A DNA stretch of 64,000 nt, from the NCBI RefSeq assembly GCF_910591885.1, contig NC_063274.1, positions 4,898,001-4,962,000 on the forward strand, in the 5' to 3' direction. Under the pieces are notes generated by a model. The model was not told the DNA's origin and did no database searches. It worked only from the letters and a program-made list of their open reading frames with translations. Made by a program: the position numbers and the translations under genes. This document shows, piece after piece, positions 25,364 through 38,928 of the stretch; the first letter of the stretch is position 1; every line of letters starts with the position of its first letter. Source of the DNA: Bombus terrestris (lineage: Eukaryota; Arthropoda; Insecta; Hymenoptera; Apidae).

Positions 25364-26586
25364 CTGCGAACAAAACGAAACGTTCAACGCTCGAAAATTC
25401 GCATAAATCTGCCGGCTGATTGCGGAAAAACGGCGCCGTTCGCTGAATCGTTGACCGCCCGACACGCGACAGTTTAATTGCGACGTAAATCCCGGCCCTC
25501 CTCCATTTTTGCATATTTCTCTCACCACCCTCTGTTCCGGGTCTCTGCTAATAAAACGCTTCGCGTTCACTCGTTTCGTCTACGAGCTTTTCTTTCCTCC
25601 TTCGTGCGGATATTTCCGCCGTGATTGCGAATCTTGGCTTCGACGTCTGTCTGCAACGAGCGGAGTGCGGCTATCGATGGACTCGAGGCAGATTTAAACG
25701 CGTCAGAGCGCACGAAATGCAAAGACACACGAAATAACAAAATGCAGCAACGAAATATTATTTATCAGGAATCGTGGAACACGAAATGGATTAACGTCTA
25801 TAAATTGATATTTCTCCAACTCGTCGTTCGCGTTACTCGTGCACCAAAAATGATCCCTCTCGCGGTTCTTCGTCAAACGAAGAAGAAACTCACGTAGTGA
25901 GAACAATATCTTTTTTCTGATCCGAAAGCGCCGATCGTTCCTAGTCTTAGCCTATGCTAATATCGATTGACATGCTTCTAGCAATTAAGCGTAGATCTCG
26001 ATAATTAGCGCGTGGTTTCATCGTAAAAATTCAAAGCGCACTACGAAAGGAGCCATTGTTCGTGCAACGATTCCATGTAGTTAACTTTCGTTAGGAAATT
26101 TTCCGCGAGAAAAATTGGAGACGGTTGCGAGAGAAACGGAGGCGTGCGTTATCTGCGGGTTATTCTTACGCGGATCGTAGATTGTGCCGTGGAACGCAAT
26201 TCGTCGATTTTCAAAACCGATTAAACGCTTCTGTTATCGCGATTGTCGAGCGAACGATGGCCAGCACGTAACGGGCAAGTTATCCTACTCGAAGTATATC
26301 AGAGGGGTCGTACTTGGACATAATGCTTTGATCGGGGGTGCGAAGACACGAGTCAGCAAGTACTCGGCTCTTGCATCGTTAGAAGCCACTTCAGGCTAAT
26401 AACTCCGGCCAGGCCACTCCCGCGACTCTGGAGTGTAGTTTAATTGTCGACGTTATTCGTACGCTACGGTAAAGAAACTACGAGCGAAGTTCTGTTCTAG
26501 CGGGTGGATAGCTAATATCGTTCATTGCCCTACTCTTCCGTACCCTTATTTCCCCATTCCATGAAACGATTTAAGATTGATGGTAA

Positions 26587-26630
26587 CTATGTCGAATGAC
26601 AGAAGTATTCGGACACTGTAATGTCCGAAT
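26587..26630 (-). mobile_element. probable Tc1/mariner terminal inverted repeat remnant
   Basis: Read on the minus strand, CAGTGTCCGAATACTTCTG followed by TCATTCGACATA looks like the end of an insect Tc1-like transposon. Next to it ATTCGGACA (26607-26615) is repeated inverted as TGTCCGAAT (26622-26630). No transposase frame is nearby, so this is a solo end or excision footprint. The family resemblance is from memory and was not searched. Confidence 0.45.
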
Positions 26631-27670
26631 AGATCGATCTGGGTTAACGGTAGAAATATCATGGCTTTTCCTTTCTCATAATCCTCTGAATCCTGTTACG
26701 ATTCTTTAACTTTTTACGTCTCAATCTCGTTTTAGTTTCAACCGAGGGAAAGGCTTTTAACGTTTTACGATAAAAAGATCGTTAATATAAAATTGGAACG
26801 AGAAATCACGAACGTTAATAACCGTTCCTTCGTATTTTCCTTGAGTTTAGGAAATTTTTTAAGGATAGAAAGATACGATTTCGATCGGGAACGACTCAAA
26901 TGTTAAGAGTATTCCTTTGTTATAGTTAAAAAGCAATTACCGAACACAACGATCCGATATCATTTCAAACAAAAGGCAGAAGAAGCTTGATCTTTGGTTT
27001 GCGAGTAAAACGTCAGCCAAGAATGGTTGTGTCAGTGAAAATAACAATTTCTGCCTGTCTACTCTTTGTTGGGTTAATTCAGCATTTCTGTCTAATCCAA
27101 GAGACTGTTTATACGTGTACAGTTTCGTAATTACTTCGCTGAATTCTTTTATATTCATACGTTCATAAATATTTATGTAAACATCGACACCGCGGTACAG
27201 ATTAAAGTCATCTCATCTTTTTCAGATGTACCTTTCACTGAACTTTTAGAACCGCAATCTAACAGGCTTGAAAGATCAACACATCGATGCGTTGTTGTAC
27301 AAAGACGAAAATAAATTGCATAGCCATAAAGAGACGGAAATTACTTTACGCGGAACATCACAAAAATTTCCACAGAGAGGCACGTTATATTTTCCCAAGA
27401 CCCGGTTCCTCTAGTTTTTGATAGACGGCGCATATGGACGAGGATAGGACGATAACGGCGATCAAAAGAAACCCTCGTTGGTTCGTATCCGCGCAGAATT
27501 CCGTTGGTTCGATTTTAACGAAGATCACGATTTCATAGCGGCCACTGTAGAAAGCGTACGTTCTAAAATTTGCGTATCGATCGCTGGCACGCTGGCCGTG
27601 TGGTCGTGTGTTAATTAAAAATTCATTTATCTTAAATTCAATTTCCTCTGACTACGAGCCAGTCGTGCTT

Positions 27671-27706
27671 GCTCTCTCACTCTCTCTCTCTCTCACACAC
27701 ACACGC
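27671..27706. repeat. compound (CT)n(CA)n microsatellite
   Basis: CT repeats run directly into CACACACACAC. Confidence 0.95.
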
Positions 27707-28081
27707 ATATACATATCCTGAATGAATGAAAAAATGTCTAAAAAATTTATACCATGCAAGTAGAAAGAAAGGGGCGAGAAAAAGAAATGGTAAAAGTGAC
27801 AAACAGAACGGGAACGCAGCGGTAATGCAAAATTAATTCGTCTAATAAAGGCGTAATTTTTGAAGCGAAAGAGCATGTTCCGCCATTAAAAAGAAGCACC
27901 GCCGCTGGCTGCTCACGAGCGTACTGAAACCAGGAGATGGAACGATATTGCATATCTCTCTGGCATCGTCCATAAGTGAAGAGCGGTTCGGTGAAACGTG
28001 GAACTCATAACGACGCGACGTCCAAGGGAACGGACGTAACTCGTTTATAACGACATTTGAAGGAAGAAGAGGGATACAGAG

Positions 28082-28084
<3 letters not shown>

Positions 28085-28122
<38 letters not shown>

Positions 28123-28136
28123 TGAGAGAGAGAGAG
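28085..28136. repeat. (GA)n microsatellite, one interruption
   Basis: GA run 28085-28119, interrupted by GGAGT, then GA again to 28136. Confidence 0.98.
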
Positions 28137-29668
28137 TTTTGAGTCGCGACCGAATTTCGTAATACCCGTTGCAGGATAGTATGCGCGTCGCATACAAAAC
28201 ACAAAGTATGCAAATCCTGGGTGCCGCGCGGTCGAATTGAAATCCCCGTAGTGTCCGGCAATTACAAACCGTCACGGTGACTCGCTTCCGGAATTGTCTC
28301 GAGCACTTAATTACTAATTCCAGCCAAGTATTTCGTTGGCCGGGGGCATCGCGTTGAATTACACGCATGGCACCTTACCCTCCGCTCGTTCGTTTTCCAC
28401 GCGCATACATTATACACGCGAGTGTCGCGATTAATGTGGACATCTCGACTTTGATGGACGGAACGTCGCACGGAATTGTTCGCTTCCGCGGTACAATTTT
28501 TTAATGGAAATTACTGCTGCGTTTTTAATGCTGTTTTCGGGCATTGGTTTTTAACAACAGGCGATATTGACTTATGGTTCAGTGGTGAGTCTTCGGGAAT
28601 CCTTGCGCTGCAGTAACTTTCATCGGAGAATTTGTGGAAAGAAATTTTGTTCTTTCTATTTTTGCTTTTTTTTTTTAGTGTACTCGACACAGACAATTTT
28701 TTAAAAATTAATTTGAAGGTTTAATCCCTTCGTTGCGTCAACTATTAGAGAAAATAGTTTGGACTACAATTTTAGAGAACCATGGTAATGTAAAGGTTCT
28801 TAGAAAGAAAAGGAATCATCTAATACCATTGGAATAAACATTCTTTAAGTTATTCTACCACGCAAATACGTTTAGCTGATTACTTCGTTTTCGGTTTCTA
28901 ATCAAAGTATCCTGGAAATTACATCAATTCGCCGATTTGCGTTTAGTTGATCACCATATCGATGCAAACTGAATTTCATTACATTTAATAATCGACAATT
29001 AAATATGTAAATGGAATGGCTAACTAAGAATAGTACACAGCTATTGTTACATTATCATCACGCGTATACAACTATTCCCGTAATAATATATACCAATATA
29101 TAAAACGAAATAAATATAAGGCGAATCGACGAAATAATGGTTGGCTATATGCATATGCATCCTGAATATATACGACCTAATTTAAATGATAATTATTATA
29201 TAATTGCGACATTAATACAAAGCTAACATTGGAAACAAAAAGCGTAATATTCTACTCCCGTGTTGGACGAGATTGGACGCTTTTTAGTTTAAATCGATTG
29301 AATAGTTCTCCTCATTGAGGAAAATTTAATAAAAAGTTTACTCTAGAAGTATAATTGTATTATAAGTTTAGAATGAAAATTCCAGAATTATACTGTGATC
29401 CCTAAGTCATGGGAATGTATCGTACCATGTATTTGCGGGAATTTCAAAATTAGAAAAATGTCTGAAATACGTATAATGCACAAAAAGATAGAAAGTATGC
29501 AAAATAGAATATTCCTTATATTTCCAGGGTTATGAATTTGTTTGATCGAAACTGTTCGATGGAAATATTTTGCGATTGATTAATTTTGAATCAAGGGTTT
29601 CATCGATTGATTTCGATAATAGCCTAAATATAAAAGAACTAATATATAAAATGTATAAGAAGAGAAAT

Positions 29669-29690
29669 TAATATATATATATATATATAT
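29669..29690. repeat. (AT)n microsatellite
   Basis: About eleven AT units. Confidence 0.95.
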
Positions 29691-31499
29691 TCTGATCATG
29701 ATTCTTGATTGTTCCCCTATAATGACAAGCACTTTTCTATCGACAAATTAAAATTTAATATTGCACATCGATATTGGACGAGATTCGACGTTTTTCAATA
29801 ACGTAGGGTAATTATGGAATTGTTAATTCGACGCGAGAATTTTTATCGCGCTCCGGGAGAAATTAAAATGCGAATTAATGGACGAGTTAAAAGGAACATT
29901 TGAATTTAATTGAGGAGAAGCGGCCGTGAAATAGCCGCGTTGGTTGCAAAGGGAACGTGTACAAGATGCTTTAAATCGAGAGAAACAAGGTGTTGTTCAT
30001 TTTCCTCTTTTTTCTTTTTTTCGTCAGTTTAGTTGCAAAGAACTACGAATGGATGAGGAGCACTGGGAGGCAAAGAACGCGAACCTTTTTGCCATTTGAC
30101 TTTACGGAGCATGAAGGAAATTATCCCATGCTGAAGCTAAGTATCACTAGCAGTCCGTAATATCCGTTCTTGTTAAGCTACTTTCCATTCTTTGCCATTT
30201 ACGCTGCTGATAAATTATTTTAAGGTATCAGTTTTTACATTTTCTATTTATATTACTATAGGTTTGTAAACAATGTTGCAAGCTTACAACGTAATGTAAC
30301 ATTTCATACGTTTGTGAAACATTTTTTATTATACAAATTTAGATTGTAACTTTTTATGTAATTTTAGTATGATCTTTTAAAGATCTTTTCAGGTGTACGG
30401 TAAATGAATGAACCTAATTTTCCTGTACAAGTGCAAAATAAATTGGATATTCTACTATCCTTTTATATCCCACTTAAACAATGATATTTTCCTTTCTACG
30501 ATTCTCAGAATCATTTTACACACATAATCTTTTCAAGCAACATAGAGCTTCCTGTTTACCGAGCAATAACAACGTCATCTTCACCACCGTAATCTTTTTA
30601 CACGACCAATAAAACGACATCGTTTGATAAATAAGATACAGTATTTTCAATCTTCCAATAACGTAATCACTTTAACCATTGATCAATCCTAAGATCTCAA
30701 TAAAGACAATCTCATTAGATTTCAATAAAAAAATACATCACATCAAGCATCAAACGAATTACATTAATTTAATAAAACAATCTAAAAATGATCTTTTAGA
30801 AAATGTCTCCTTTACGATATACTTGTTCCTAACTCAAAGAAATGAAAAATTCAATCAAATTCTGACACATCCCAATCTAATCCTAACGCTAATAAAAAAT
30901 TCTAACACAATTCAAAAAAATAAATTTTACACGTCTATCTTTACTAAGTCGGAAGCCACAGTTCAGGATTTATCGCGGTTGCGTAAGAGAGAGTCACAAT
31001 CTCTGGAAGATTTAGATTCGAACGACTGCAGCGGATAGACAGCAGAACGAGAGAATTAAAAATGCTCGATATCAGCGAAAAGAATGTCTGACTGAATTCA
31101 ACCGAGTAACGCTCTAATTTTTTATTTGCCCCCTTCCCTATTATCCCCGTCTACCCGTATCGATACGAAACCGTTCCGGACCGCGTTCGTTAGATTCCTC
31201 TCGGGGAAATCTAAAAACGCTCTCGAGCCCCGGGGATCGGATCCGACCAGACGATCCGTCTTCGCGGAGCGTCGTCTCAGGCATTTGTTCGACGAGCCGG
31301 AAAATCGAACGAGAGTTGGATGGATGACAGGAATTCCCGACAACGTTGGGAATCGCGCGGATTGCACGGAACGACCGGGACGTCCGAGACAACCACCGGC
31401 GGACTCCATAAAGTGGCGGAACGCTAAATAGCGACCGGGACAATTAAAGGGCAAGACGTTCGAGAGGGATGGAGACGAGAAGCGTCGTAGGTTTTATGT

Positions 31500-31980
31500 T
31501 TGCGCGTAAAGTTGGAAGAGAAAAGGAGATGTTCGTTGAAGATTGTAAAGATGCGAAGGAAAGAAAAGAGAGGAAGAAAGTACGGATGAAAGCAGAGCAA
31601 AGGATAGAAAATAGCGAGAAATGAAAAGGTCGAGAAGAATGGGAAGAGGAGAAGAGTTTGTGAAAATGGCGAGAAAATATAGTAGCGAATGATAAAAAGG
31701 GTAAAGAGTGCGAGAAAGGTGAAGAGGGAAGACGGATAGAAGAAAGGGAGTTAATTAAGAAACGGAGATGATGAGTAATAATAAGTTAGAAGCTAGCTAG
31801 GATAGAGAGAATAAATCCTTTCTATTTAGAAAGGAAGAAATTCGCACGGAGAAATAGAAGAGTAAAAGCTGCGAAAGAGTAAGAGGAGAGCGAGAGAGAG
31901 AGAGAGAGGGTTGTAACGATAAGCGAGCGAGAAAGACGGAAGGCGTGAGAGCAAAGGGGAAGAGGATGAGAGAGAGGAAG
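31500..31980. other. 480-bp purine-biased tract
   Basis: On the plus strand this stretch is dominated by G and A (GGAAGAGAAAAGGAG, AAGGAAAGAAAAGAGAGG, AGAGAAAGACGG-type words). The sense strand of the Dscam2-like gene is thus a long polypyrimidine region. Confidence 0.8.
31892..31909. repeat. (GA)n microsatellite
   Basis: GA run inside the longer purine-rich tract at 31500-31980. Confidence 0.95.
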
Positions 31981-33900
31981 CACTCGGCAGGTAATAGCTC
32001 CCAATTACCATAACGCTTGGCTAAGCCGACTAATCGGTTCCGCTTATGCCGACCGGCAAATTATTATTAATCACATTGCACGTGGATTACCGTTTATGTA
32101 CATCCCCAGCGATGGCATTTGCACTCTGGGTCACGTCGCGCGTCCATGCCAGCCTAGTAGCATGAATTTCCAAATCGGTCTTTGATCTCACGGTTACTCA
32201 CGCTCCAGTAGAACTGGATCCTCGAGAAATGCTAAAAGCATTTCCGGCGGGTTACTTCTCAGAAATTCCTCGATTCGAAATGTGGAAATGCCGATAACAG
32301 GCCTCTCGCATCGTGTCAGAATTATATTTGTTAGCATTGTTTGCCGTCAATGTCGGATTTCTAACTTTTGTCAATATATCGTCAAATATAAAGCTCGTAA
32401 CCGTGTAATCAATAGTCAGCTGCAATTTATGGCACTCTATAAATTATGCAACGTGTACGTAACATGTACACTCATATAGTTACATATCGATATATAGGTA
32501 TTGTTATAGAAATTACATAGTCAAAGTTAAACTCGAGTTATTTCATTTTAGAATCTTCGATCGAAATTTTCATTCTATGTTGTACGCGATGAGTGATTCT
32601 ATGGTCTTTGCCAGCTGATGGAATTTTCGAAATTCTACCTTTTAGAAATATTATAATATTTTAAAATACATTACTACCAGAGGCAAAACTTATACATACG
32701 TTGTAATTTTTAATCAACGTTTCAACTAATTCCGTATATTGCATTTGACAATCAAAAAACACACGTGAAACAAAATTTCAATTTTAAAAGCTTTATACCA
32801 TTATTTCGCGTTTCAATAAAGCTTTGAAACTAATTTTTCCTGAAAAAAAGAAAACGTAATATAAGTATAAAAATGGATCGTCCACTTTATACGAGTGTAA
32901 CGAAAATTGAAATTTCAAAAATCTCTCTCCATTTTCCTATACACAAATTTTTAATCTCGACTTTTCCTGCGTAAAACCTTTACAAAAAAGCATTCTGATA
33001 TTAAACATAATCGACAAATACCGATCAAATAAATTTTGATCCGGGACACAAAAAAAAAAATGAATATCATTTTGTTCAAAAATTTCGTAACCAAATTTGG
33101 GAAAAAGTTGAAGATACTGAATCTTTCTATCAACAAACTACTCGACTTTTCGATATTTATTGATTAACTTCGTGATTACTTTACCGCAAAAACTTGCAAA
33201 GTATTCAGTTTCTTGACAAATGTCGAGCAACTTTTATCTATTTCTCGTAAGAATACAAGTCTTGTCTTTCTTGTTACAAAATGATACGTTGACTAATACA
33301 AAAATTTGTTCTCCTATTAATTGCATTCGACGTTCAGCTAAAAGTATAATTTGTCAAACAGCATTTATACAGACGACAAACGATAATATACAGACTATAA
33401 AGATATGTATATCAAGTGTCAAAAATGCTACGAACTTCTCGAACCACCGGAGAGAAACCAATATACACATTTGTCACGATGATCAAAGCAAAAGTATCGA
33501 AAGGTTTGTGGTTCCTTACATCATCGCTGTACATTGGCGAGGAGATTAATTGTCCGTCGTAAATCATAGCGGAATTTCGTTGGGAACGTCGGAGTTCGTC
33601 GAGCCAGTTTAGTCGAGGAAAAATTGATAGAAAGAGAGGATTATATTCGGAACAAGTTTCCTTCCGTGAAAAATTGGGTTGCTTCCAGAATCAGAGCTTT
33701 TGTGCGGGATTTCGGGACGTCGCGTCGCGTCGGTGGAGTCGGTTTCCATGAAACGAGCCGACTGGCTCGGGACCGGCCAAGGTAAGCTCGACTACGAACT
33801 CGGAATCAATAGGCGGAACAAACTGTGTAGGTGGATAGAGGTCGCTGGTAAGATTGAATTTGCAGACTCTACCGCCCTTGTCGGTGAGAAGGGACCGGAT

Positions 33901-33960
33901 AAAAAGAAAAAAAAAAGAAAGGAAAAGGAAAGAAGAAGAAGAAAAAAGAGGGCGAAGGGC
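33901..33960. repeat. polypurine tract
   Basis: Almost pure A/G with AAAAAGAAAAAAAAAAG and AAGAAGAAG words. In one frame it would encode a Lys/Arg-rich run, which is a composition artefact. Confidence 0.9.
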
Positions 33961-36275
33961 AAACCTAGAACGGATAAGAGTCTAAAAGTCTCACGAAGGT
34001 GGTTCCTCGCGAACTGTTTCCCTCTTTTTTCTTCCCCGCGAAGGTTCCCGTGTTTACACTACCGATCAAGACAGCAATTATTTGATCCGGCTGTAGGGAC
34101 GAACTTCATCGCGAATCGTAACCTTTCGAGGAGAAGGTTCTCCACTTTCCTCTATCTTTCTACTTGTTGAGATTCTGTTCTCTCTTTCCTTTCTGTTTGG
34201 AATTTTGAGATAATTTGATATTCGCTCGAGTGGATTTTAAATATTAAGCGGAATTGCTGGAAATTTGCTCATCGTCTGAGTTTTCTTATTTCAATACCGC
34301 TTTATAGGTAAATAGCGGATACGGGATTACCGGTTCAAGAAGTCATTGTTGGAGTCGATAAGGTTTATACTTGGGGTTGGAGATACAAATATATACTCCA
34401 GTTCTTACCTTTCGTTCTTTCCGTAAATAACTATGACTATTCTTTCCTCATTGATTCGTTTAATCCGTAAACTCTTTTCCTCTATATTAGGAAATTCTCG
34501 AGAAAAGACAATTTTCTCTATAGTAGCCGGTGGTTTGTGTTAGCGTCCTATTCAAGTTCAAGCGTCGTACAAATATCCATCTAAAGCTGCCAGAATATCT
34601 CCCAGTGCACGGTATACATTTCTTTCCTTTCAACGTATCCAATTTCCTCTCTATCTTTTTTCAATATTATCGATCGACGTATCTCGCAACAACAGTCGGA
34701 ATTACTTCGAATAAACCGCAGTTAATTTTTACCGTGTAATTAACCTCTCCAATTACTTTTGGTTCAGTTCTAATCTTCAAGGAAGTAACATTTCTTCATT
34801 TTCAACCTTCCTGCATTTCCTATCTCACGAACAAATTTACATGTATTGTACGTCGTTATCGATTTACGATAAAAGAGAATAACAGCAGGTATTAGATGAA
34901 AATCGAATTGTCCAATGAACACGTATGTAGTTACATGGCTGAGCACAGCCTAAGGATCAAGGCAATTTGCATCGAGCGGAAGAAAACAAATTATCTGATA
35001 TAATATCCGATTAACAAACATCCACGTCTATCCTTCTCCGCGCAACGATCAAACACACTCGCTAAAACCCTCCACAAACAAACGAATAATCTCAAAGAAA
35101 AACACTATCAAAGCTACTTCACCTATTTGATACGAACTATGTACATATCTACCCCGTACACTTAGTTTTTTTAATTCGCTAAACAAGCAAGCGCTAGTCG
35201 GTACTCGCTGCATGTTCTATCAGCTCCTTGCAGGAGCATAATAGGCTAAGCTGAGCGATAAATTCTGGGTATCTTGTCGCGCACAGCTACCAACGGATTC
35301 ATCGACGTATTTTAGAGGACACTCGAGTCACCTGAAATATTCACCTCGACCCGTTGGGTACGTCTGAAGCCTTATTTCTCTCTTGCTCTCCCCCTGTCTC
35401 TCTCTCTCTTTTCTCTCTCTCGAGGGTTCTGCGTTTAAAGTTTAAGGAGACCCGTATTCGCCGTTGTACGATGTCGTTGTGTTTCCGACTGGTGTAAGGA
35501 AAGAGCCGTGAGCTTGTTCTAGGTCGATACCAGCTTTTTCGTCTCCTGTATGGATGGCTTCCCTGAGGCTATGCAGTCACGTCGCTGCGTTGTAACTTTC
35601 AGCTGGACCGATGTATTCAATCTGCTACGGTGATCCCTGTACCGGAGTTTTAAATCTCGATGTACAGCAGCAAACGAATATTTTCCATTAAGTAGCAGAT
35701 TGTAATCTTTGTTTACTGTGTCTAGATCGAGGATACGATCAAAAAGTTTGTACAATTTTCATTTTTTTAAGACAGTATGTATTGTTTCTCGATATTTATA
35801 TCGTCCCCTTCAGAGCAATCACCATTAACGATAATACTCTTTTGCCGACGTTTGCTCTATCCTTCGAAACATTTTTGGGATTCATTTCGTTGTATGTATT
35901 TTAGTTTGCTCTGCGTTTTTTGTTTTATGTCTTCGGTGTTCTTTCATAGGTTTTTCCATTCATGGCAATAGAAAGGAGGCAATTGAGAAATCACAACTGT
36001 ATCGTTCTTTGCCAGAAACTTTCTAACGAGCAACGATGCGCGAGTATGTTCTTCCAATCTAAGCGACCAGAAAATCGCCGAAATTGCGGACACACAACTT
36101 AATCAACGGATAATCAAATCCGAAGTGATCGGTCGATTTAAATAAACAAACTGAAGTGAGTCACGAACAGACGAATTTCAACAACATAAAGCAATCTTTC
36201 TTGCAACAGGTATTTTCTAATTACCAATTTGCGCGAACGTTTTGATCACACCTCGTATAGTATATCCTGCATTGT

Positions 36276-36304
36276 ATTAGGTTCTTCGGAAAGTTCATTT
36301 TCAG
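36276..36304 (+). mobile_element. possible mariner-like element end
   Basis: TTAGGTTCTTCGGAAAGTTC followed by ATTTTC resembles mariner terminal repeats of the TTAGGTTGxxCGxAAAGT type and sits directly after a TA. No matching inverted end or transposase was found nearby. Confidence 0.35.
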
Positions 36305-37965
36305 AATGAAATTCTAAATTCCGACGTTTCTATCTATTACTTATCAAATACAGCAATTAGGGTGAGACTGAAGATGAGTCAATAAAATGATGTTCTTCAA
36401 CGAGACGTTAGTTCTCGAGGAATGAAGATCGAATAAAACTCGAATGTCAAAGAGAGGCGCAATCTCGTTAATTGACAAAATGTCACTGCAACGTATCTAT
36501 AATACAACGTGTACAGCTGAGAAAGAAATACGAAGCGACGAGGAAACGAGGCAAGCGACCGATTTTAGGAGCCAATGCCACAAAGAAAACGTCAGGGGCA
36601 ACAAGTTGCGAAAGTTGTTTAGACGCCTTGGAACTGGTTTGGCGAACGCTTCTGAAAAACTATCACCGTGTAGGGACACGGGGCAATTTTACAGCGTATA
36701 CCGGGCCGGGAAAAAGTTTCCGTGGCGGGCAACAAGTTGGAGAAGTTTCGTTATGACCGCGGTGGCAGTGCCTCGTGAACGGTCCGTGGGGCGTTTCGAA
36801 GAGCGTCGAACGACTAATCTTACGGCTTGCGGAACCTCGATATGAGACTATACGTGGAAAGTTTTCGCGAATCCTGCTCGTAGAAAAACGTCATCGATTT
36901 CATGGAATAGGGGTAAAGTGAATTGTCTTGGTTCTTCCAATCAACTACGATCTTTCTTACCGGCCACTTCTTAACGTTCGAGATTATACGATTCGAGGAT
37001 AAAAGGAAAATTACGAACGTTTGGGTCTAGTCTTTTGATTTCTTGAAAAGATTCGTGAGAAGGACACAAGAATATTCTTCGATGAATATTTGTTTAAAAA
37101 TTATTTTTAATTTAAATTCTACGCGAATGAAATTTAATATGATGCTACATGCTAGAATAGATGGTACACTTATATAGGTAATGCATTTTTATTTTCAAAT
37201 GCTCTACAGATTTAAAATATCTTTAGCAATACACTTAGATAAAATTAAATGAATTTCGATAGAATGCGATCTTTTTACTGCTACCAAACAATGAACTAAA
37301 CAACTCCCGAGTTATTAATACCCAGAACGACATCCTCGTTATCTACCTTCATAAAGTTTTATCTTTACATTTTCTATTACGCGTGCATTAACCCTCTTTT
37401 TTTTCTTTCTTTTTGTTAGTAGTACCCGTCAACTGTCGATCTAATTTTCTTCGTCATAATTAATTTATGTATGGCACAGCAATACAGACGGAAATGAAAA
37501 ATCTCGGGCCCGCAAGAATACAAGGACGTAATAACGCTCTCTTTCATCTAGCATTATTAATTCCACTGCAGGCTTTTGTTACAATAAAAATGAATTTTTC
37601 ATAAATGAAAGAGACAATACCGGTTTAATCCGTAAAAAATGAAGTCATAGTTTCCCTTTATTCCGCGTAGTCGAAATAGGAGATGCAAAATACCATTATT
37701 TTTTTCGGCAATCATTGCAATCGAACGTACCCATTGAAAGGCGTTCGGACGAATCGTAATACAATTTTACGTCTCTCTTATTCATAATATACATATATTT
37801 ATACGTATTTACAGCGTTACCATAGAACAGTGATATATACACGTGCCATTATATCGCGATACTTCGAGGTTTCGCGAAAGTTTCAATTAAGACGAAGAAA
37901 ACGTAAGAGAAGGCTCGAGAAGTAACCAAAGATTATATTCCGCGAGTTATTCTCAGCCGCTCGTA

Positions 37966-37981
37966 TTTTTTTTTTTTTTTT
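37966..37981. repeat. poly(T) run
   Basis: Sixteen consecutive T. Confidence 0.95.
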
Positions 37982-38899
37982 CTCTTGGACGAAGAAAAGA
38001 ACGAAGAGGGTGTTGGAAAACGCGAAAGCTCGCGCGCACCTTTCTTTCGAGCGGAGGTGAACGCACCTTTGGTCACTGCTGATGTTGTCGACTCTCGGAG
38101 GTGTTAGTCGTTTTAATTTCTCGAATAGAGAGGAAGAATGGAAGGGAGAGATACAAGAGAAAGAAGGACGGATGGATTGTGATTATTTGAAATATGAGAA
38201 AAACTTTCAACCCTAACCGCGCTTAAGACGAGAACCTAACCTTCCCCTATCCTCCTCCTTCTCTTTTTCTCTTTCGCTTCCACTCGCTTCCCTTTCTCTC
38301 GTTGTTTCTCGTTTCCACTCTAAGCCAGAGCATACACGTTCTTTCAGTTACTTTTTCCCTCCCTTTCAGGCTTCCTTCCTGTCTTCTAGTACGCGCAGAT
38401 TTCACAGCGTACCACGAGTGCTCCGTAGCGTAACCTTTTCGTCATTTTAAAACGCTCTGAAAGCCCGTACGGAGTTTTCGGGACAAAAAGCTGCTTTTCT
38501 TCCGGTTACGTTAGTTTTATCGTGCTCTGTTCACCTGCCGACTTACTTTCTCTCTTCCTCTGTTTCACTTTGTTTCTATCTCCCTCTTCCTTTCTCTCTC
38601 TCTGTCTTGCTTTTTTCTTCTTTTTTCTTTTCGACGTCGTAGCAATTTCTCAGCACTCGTGGCTCGCTCTTTCATACGACGTCTAGTTGATACTTCCGAT
38701 AAAAGAATCTTCCTGGGGGAAAAAGGTCCCGTGAAAATCTTGGTGTTCTTGTTAGACGGCGAACTTCCGGACCAATTTGTCGTGGTCAAGAGACGAGCGT
38801 CGCGTTTCTTTAACTATTGAACGCCATCGATTCGAAAGACGAATTAAGTTTCTGGTGATTTTGGGAACGTCTCCTGACCAATTGATCGCATAAATATAT

Positions 38900-38928
38900 A
38901 AATACTATAAATAAATACTATAAATAAT
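38900..38928. repeat. 13-bp tandem repeat
   Basis: AAATACTATAAAT occurs twice in direct succession (38900-38912 and 38913-38925). Confidence 0.9.

Noticed and set aside
30676..31038. 120-codon open frame in AT-rich DNA, plus strand
   Set aside because: It has no in-frame ATG (it begins at TTG after a stop), no recognised domain and no convincing splice sites. Length in AT-rich sequence is mildly notable but not enough.
33679..34170. 163-codon plus-strand frame with a Lys/Arg-rich core
   Set aside because: It starts at TTG, and the core is a translated polypurine tract. No homology recognised.
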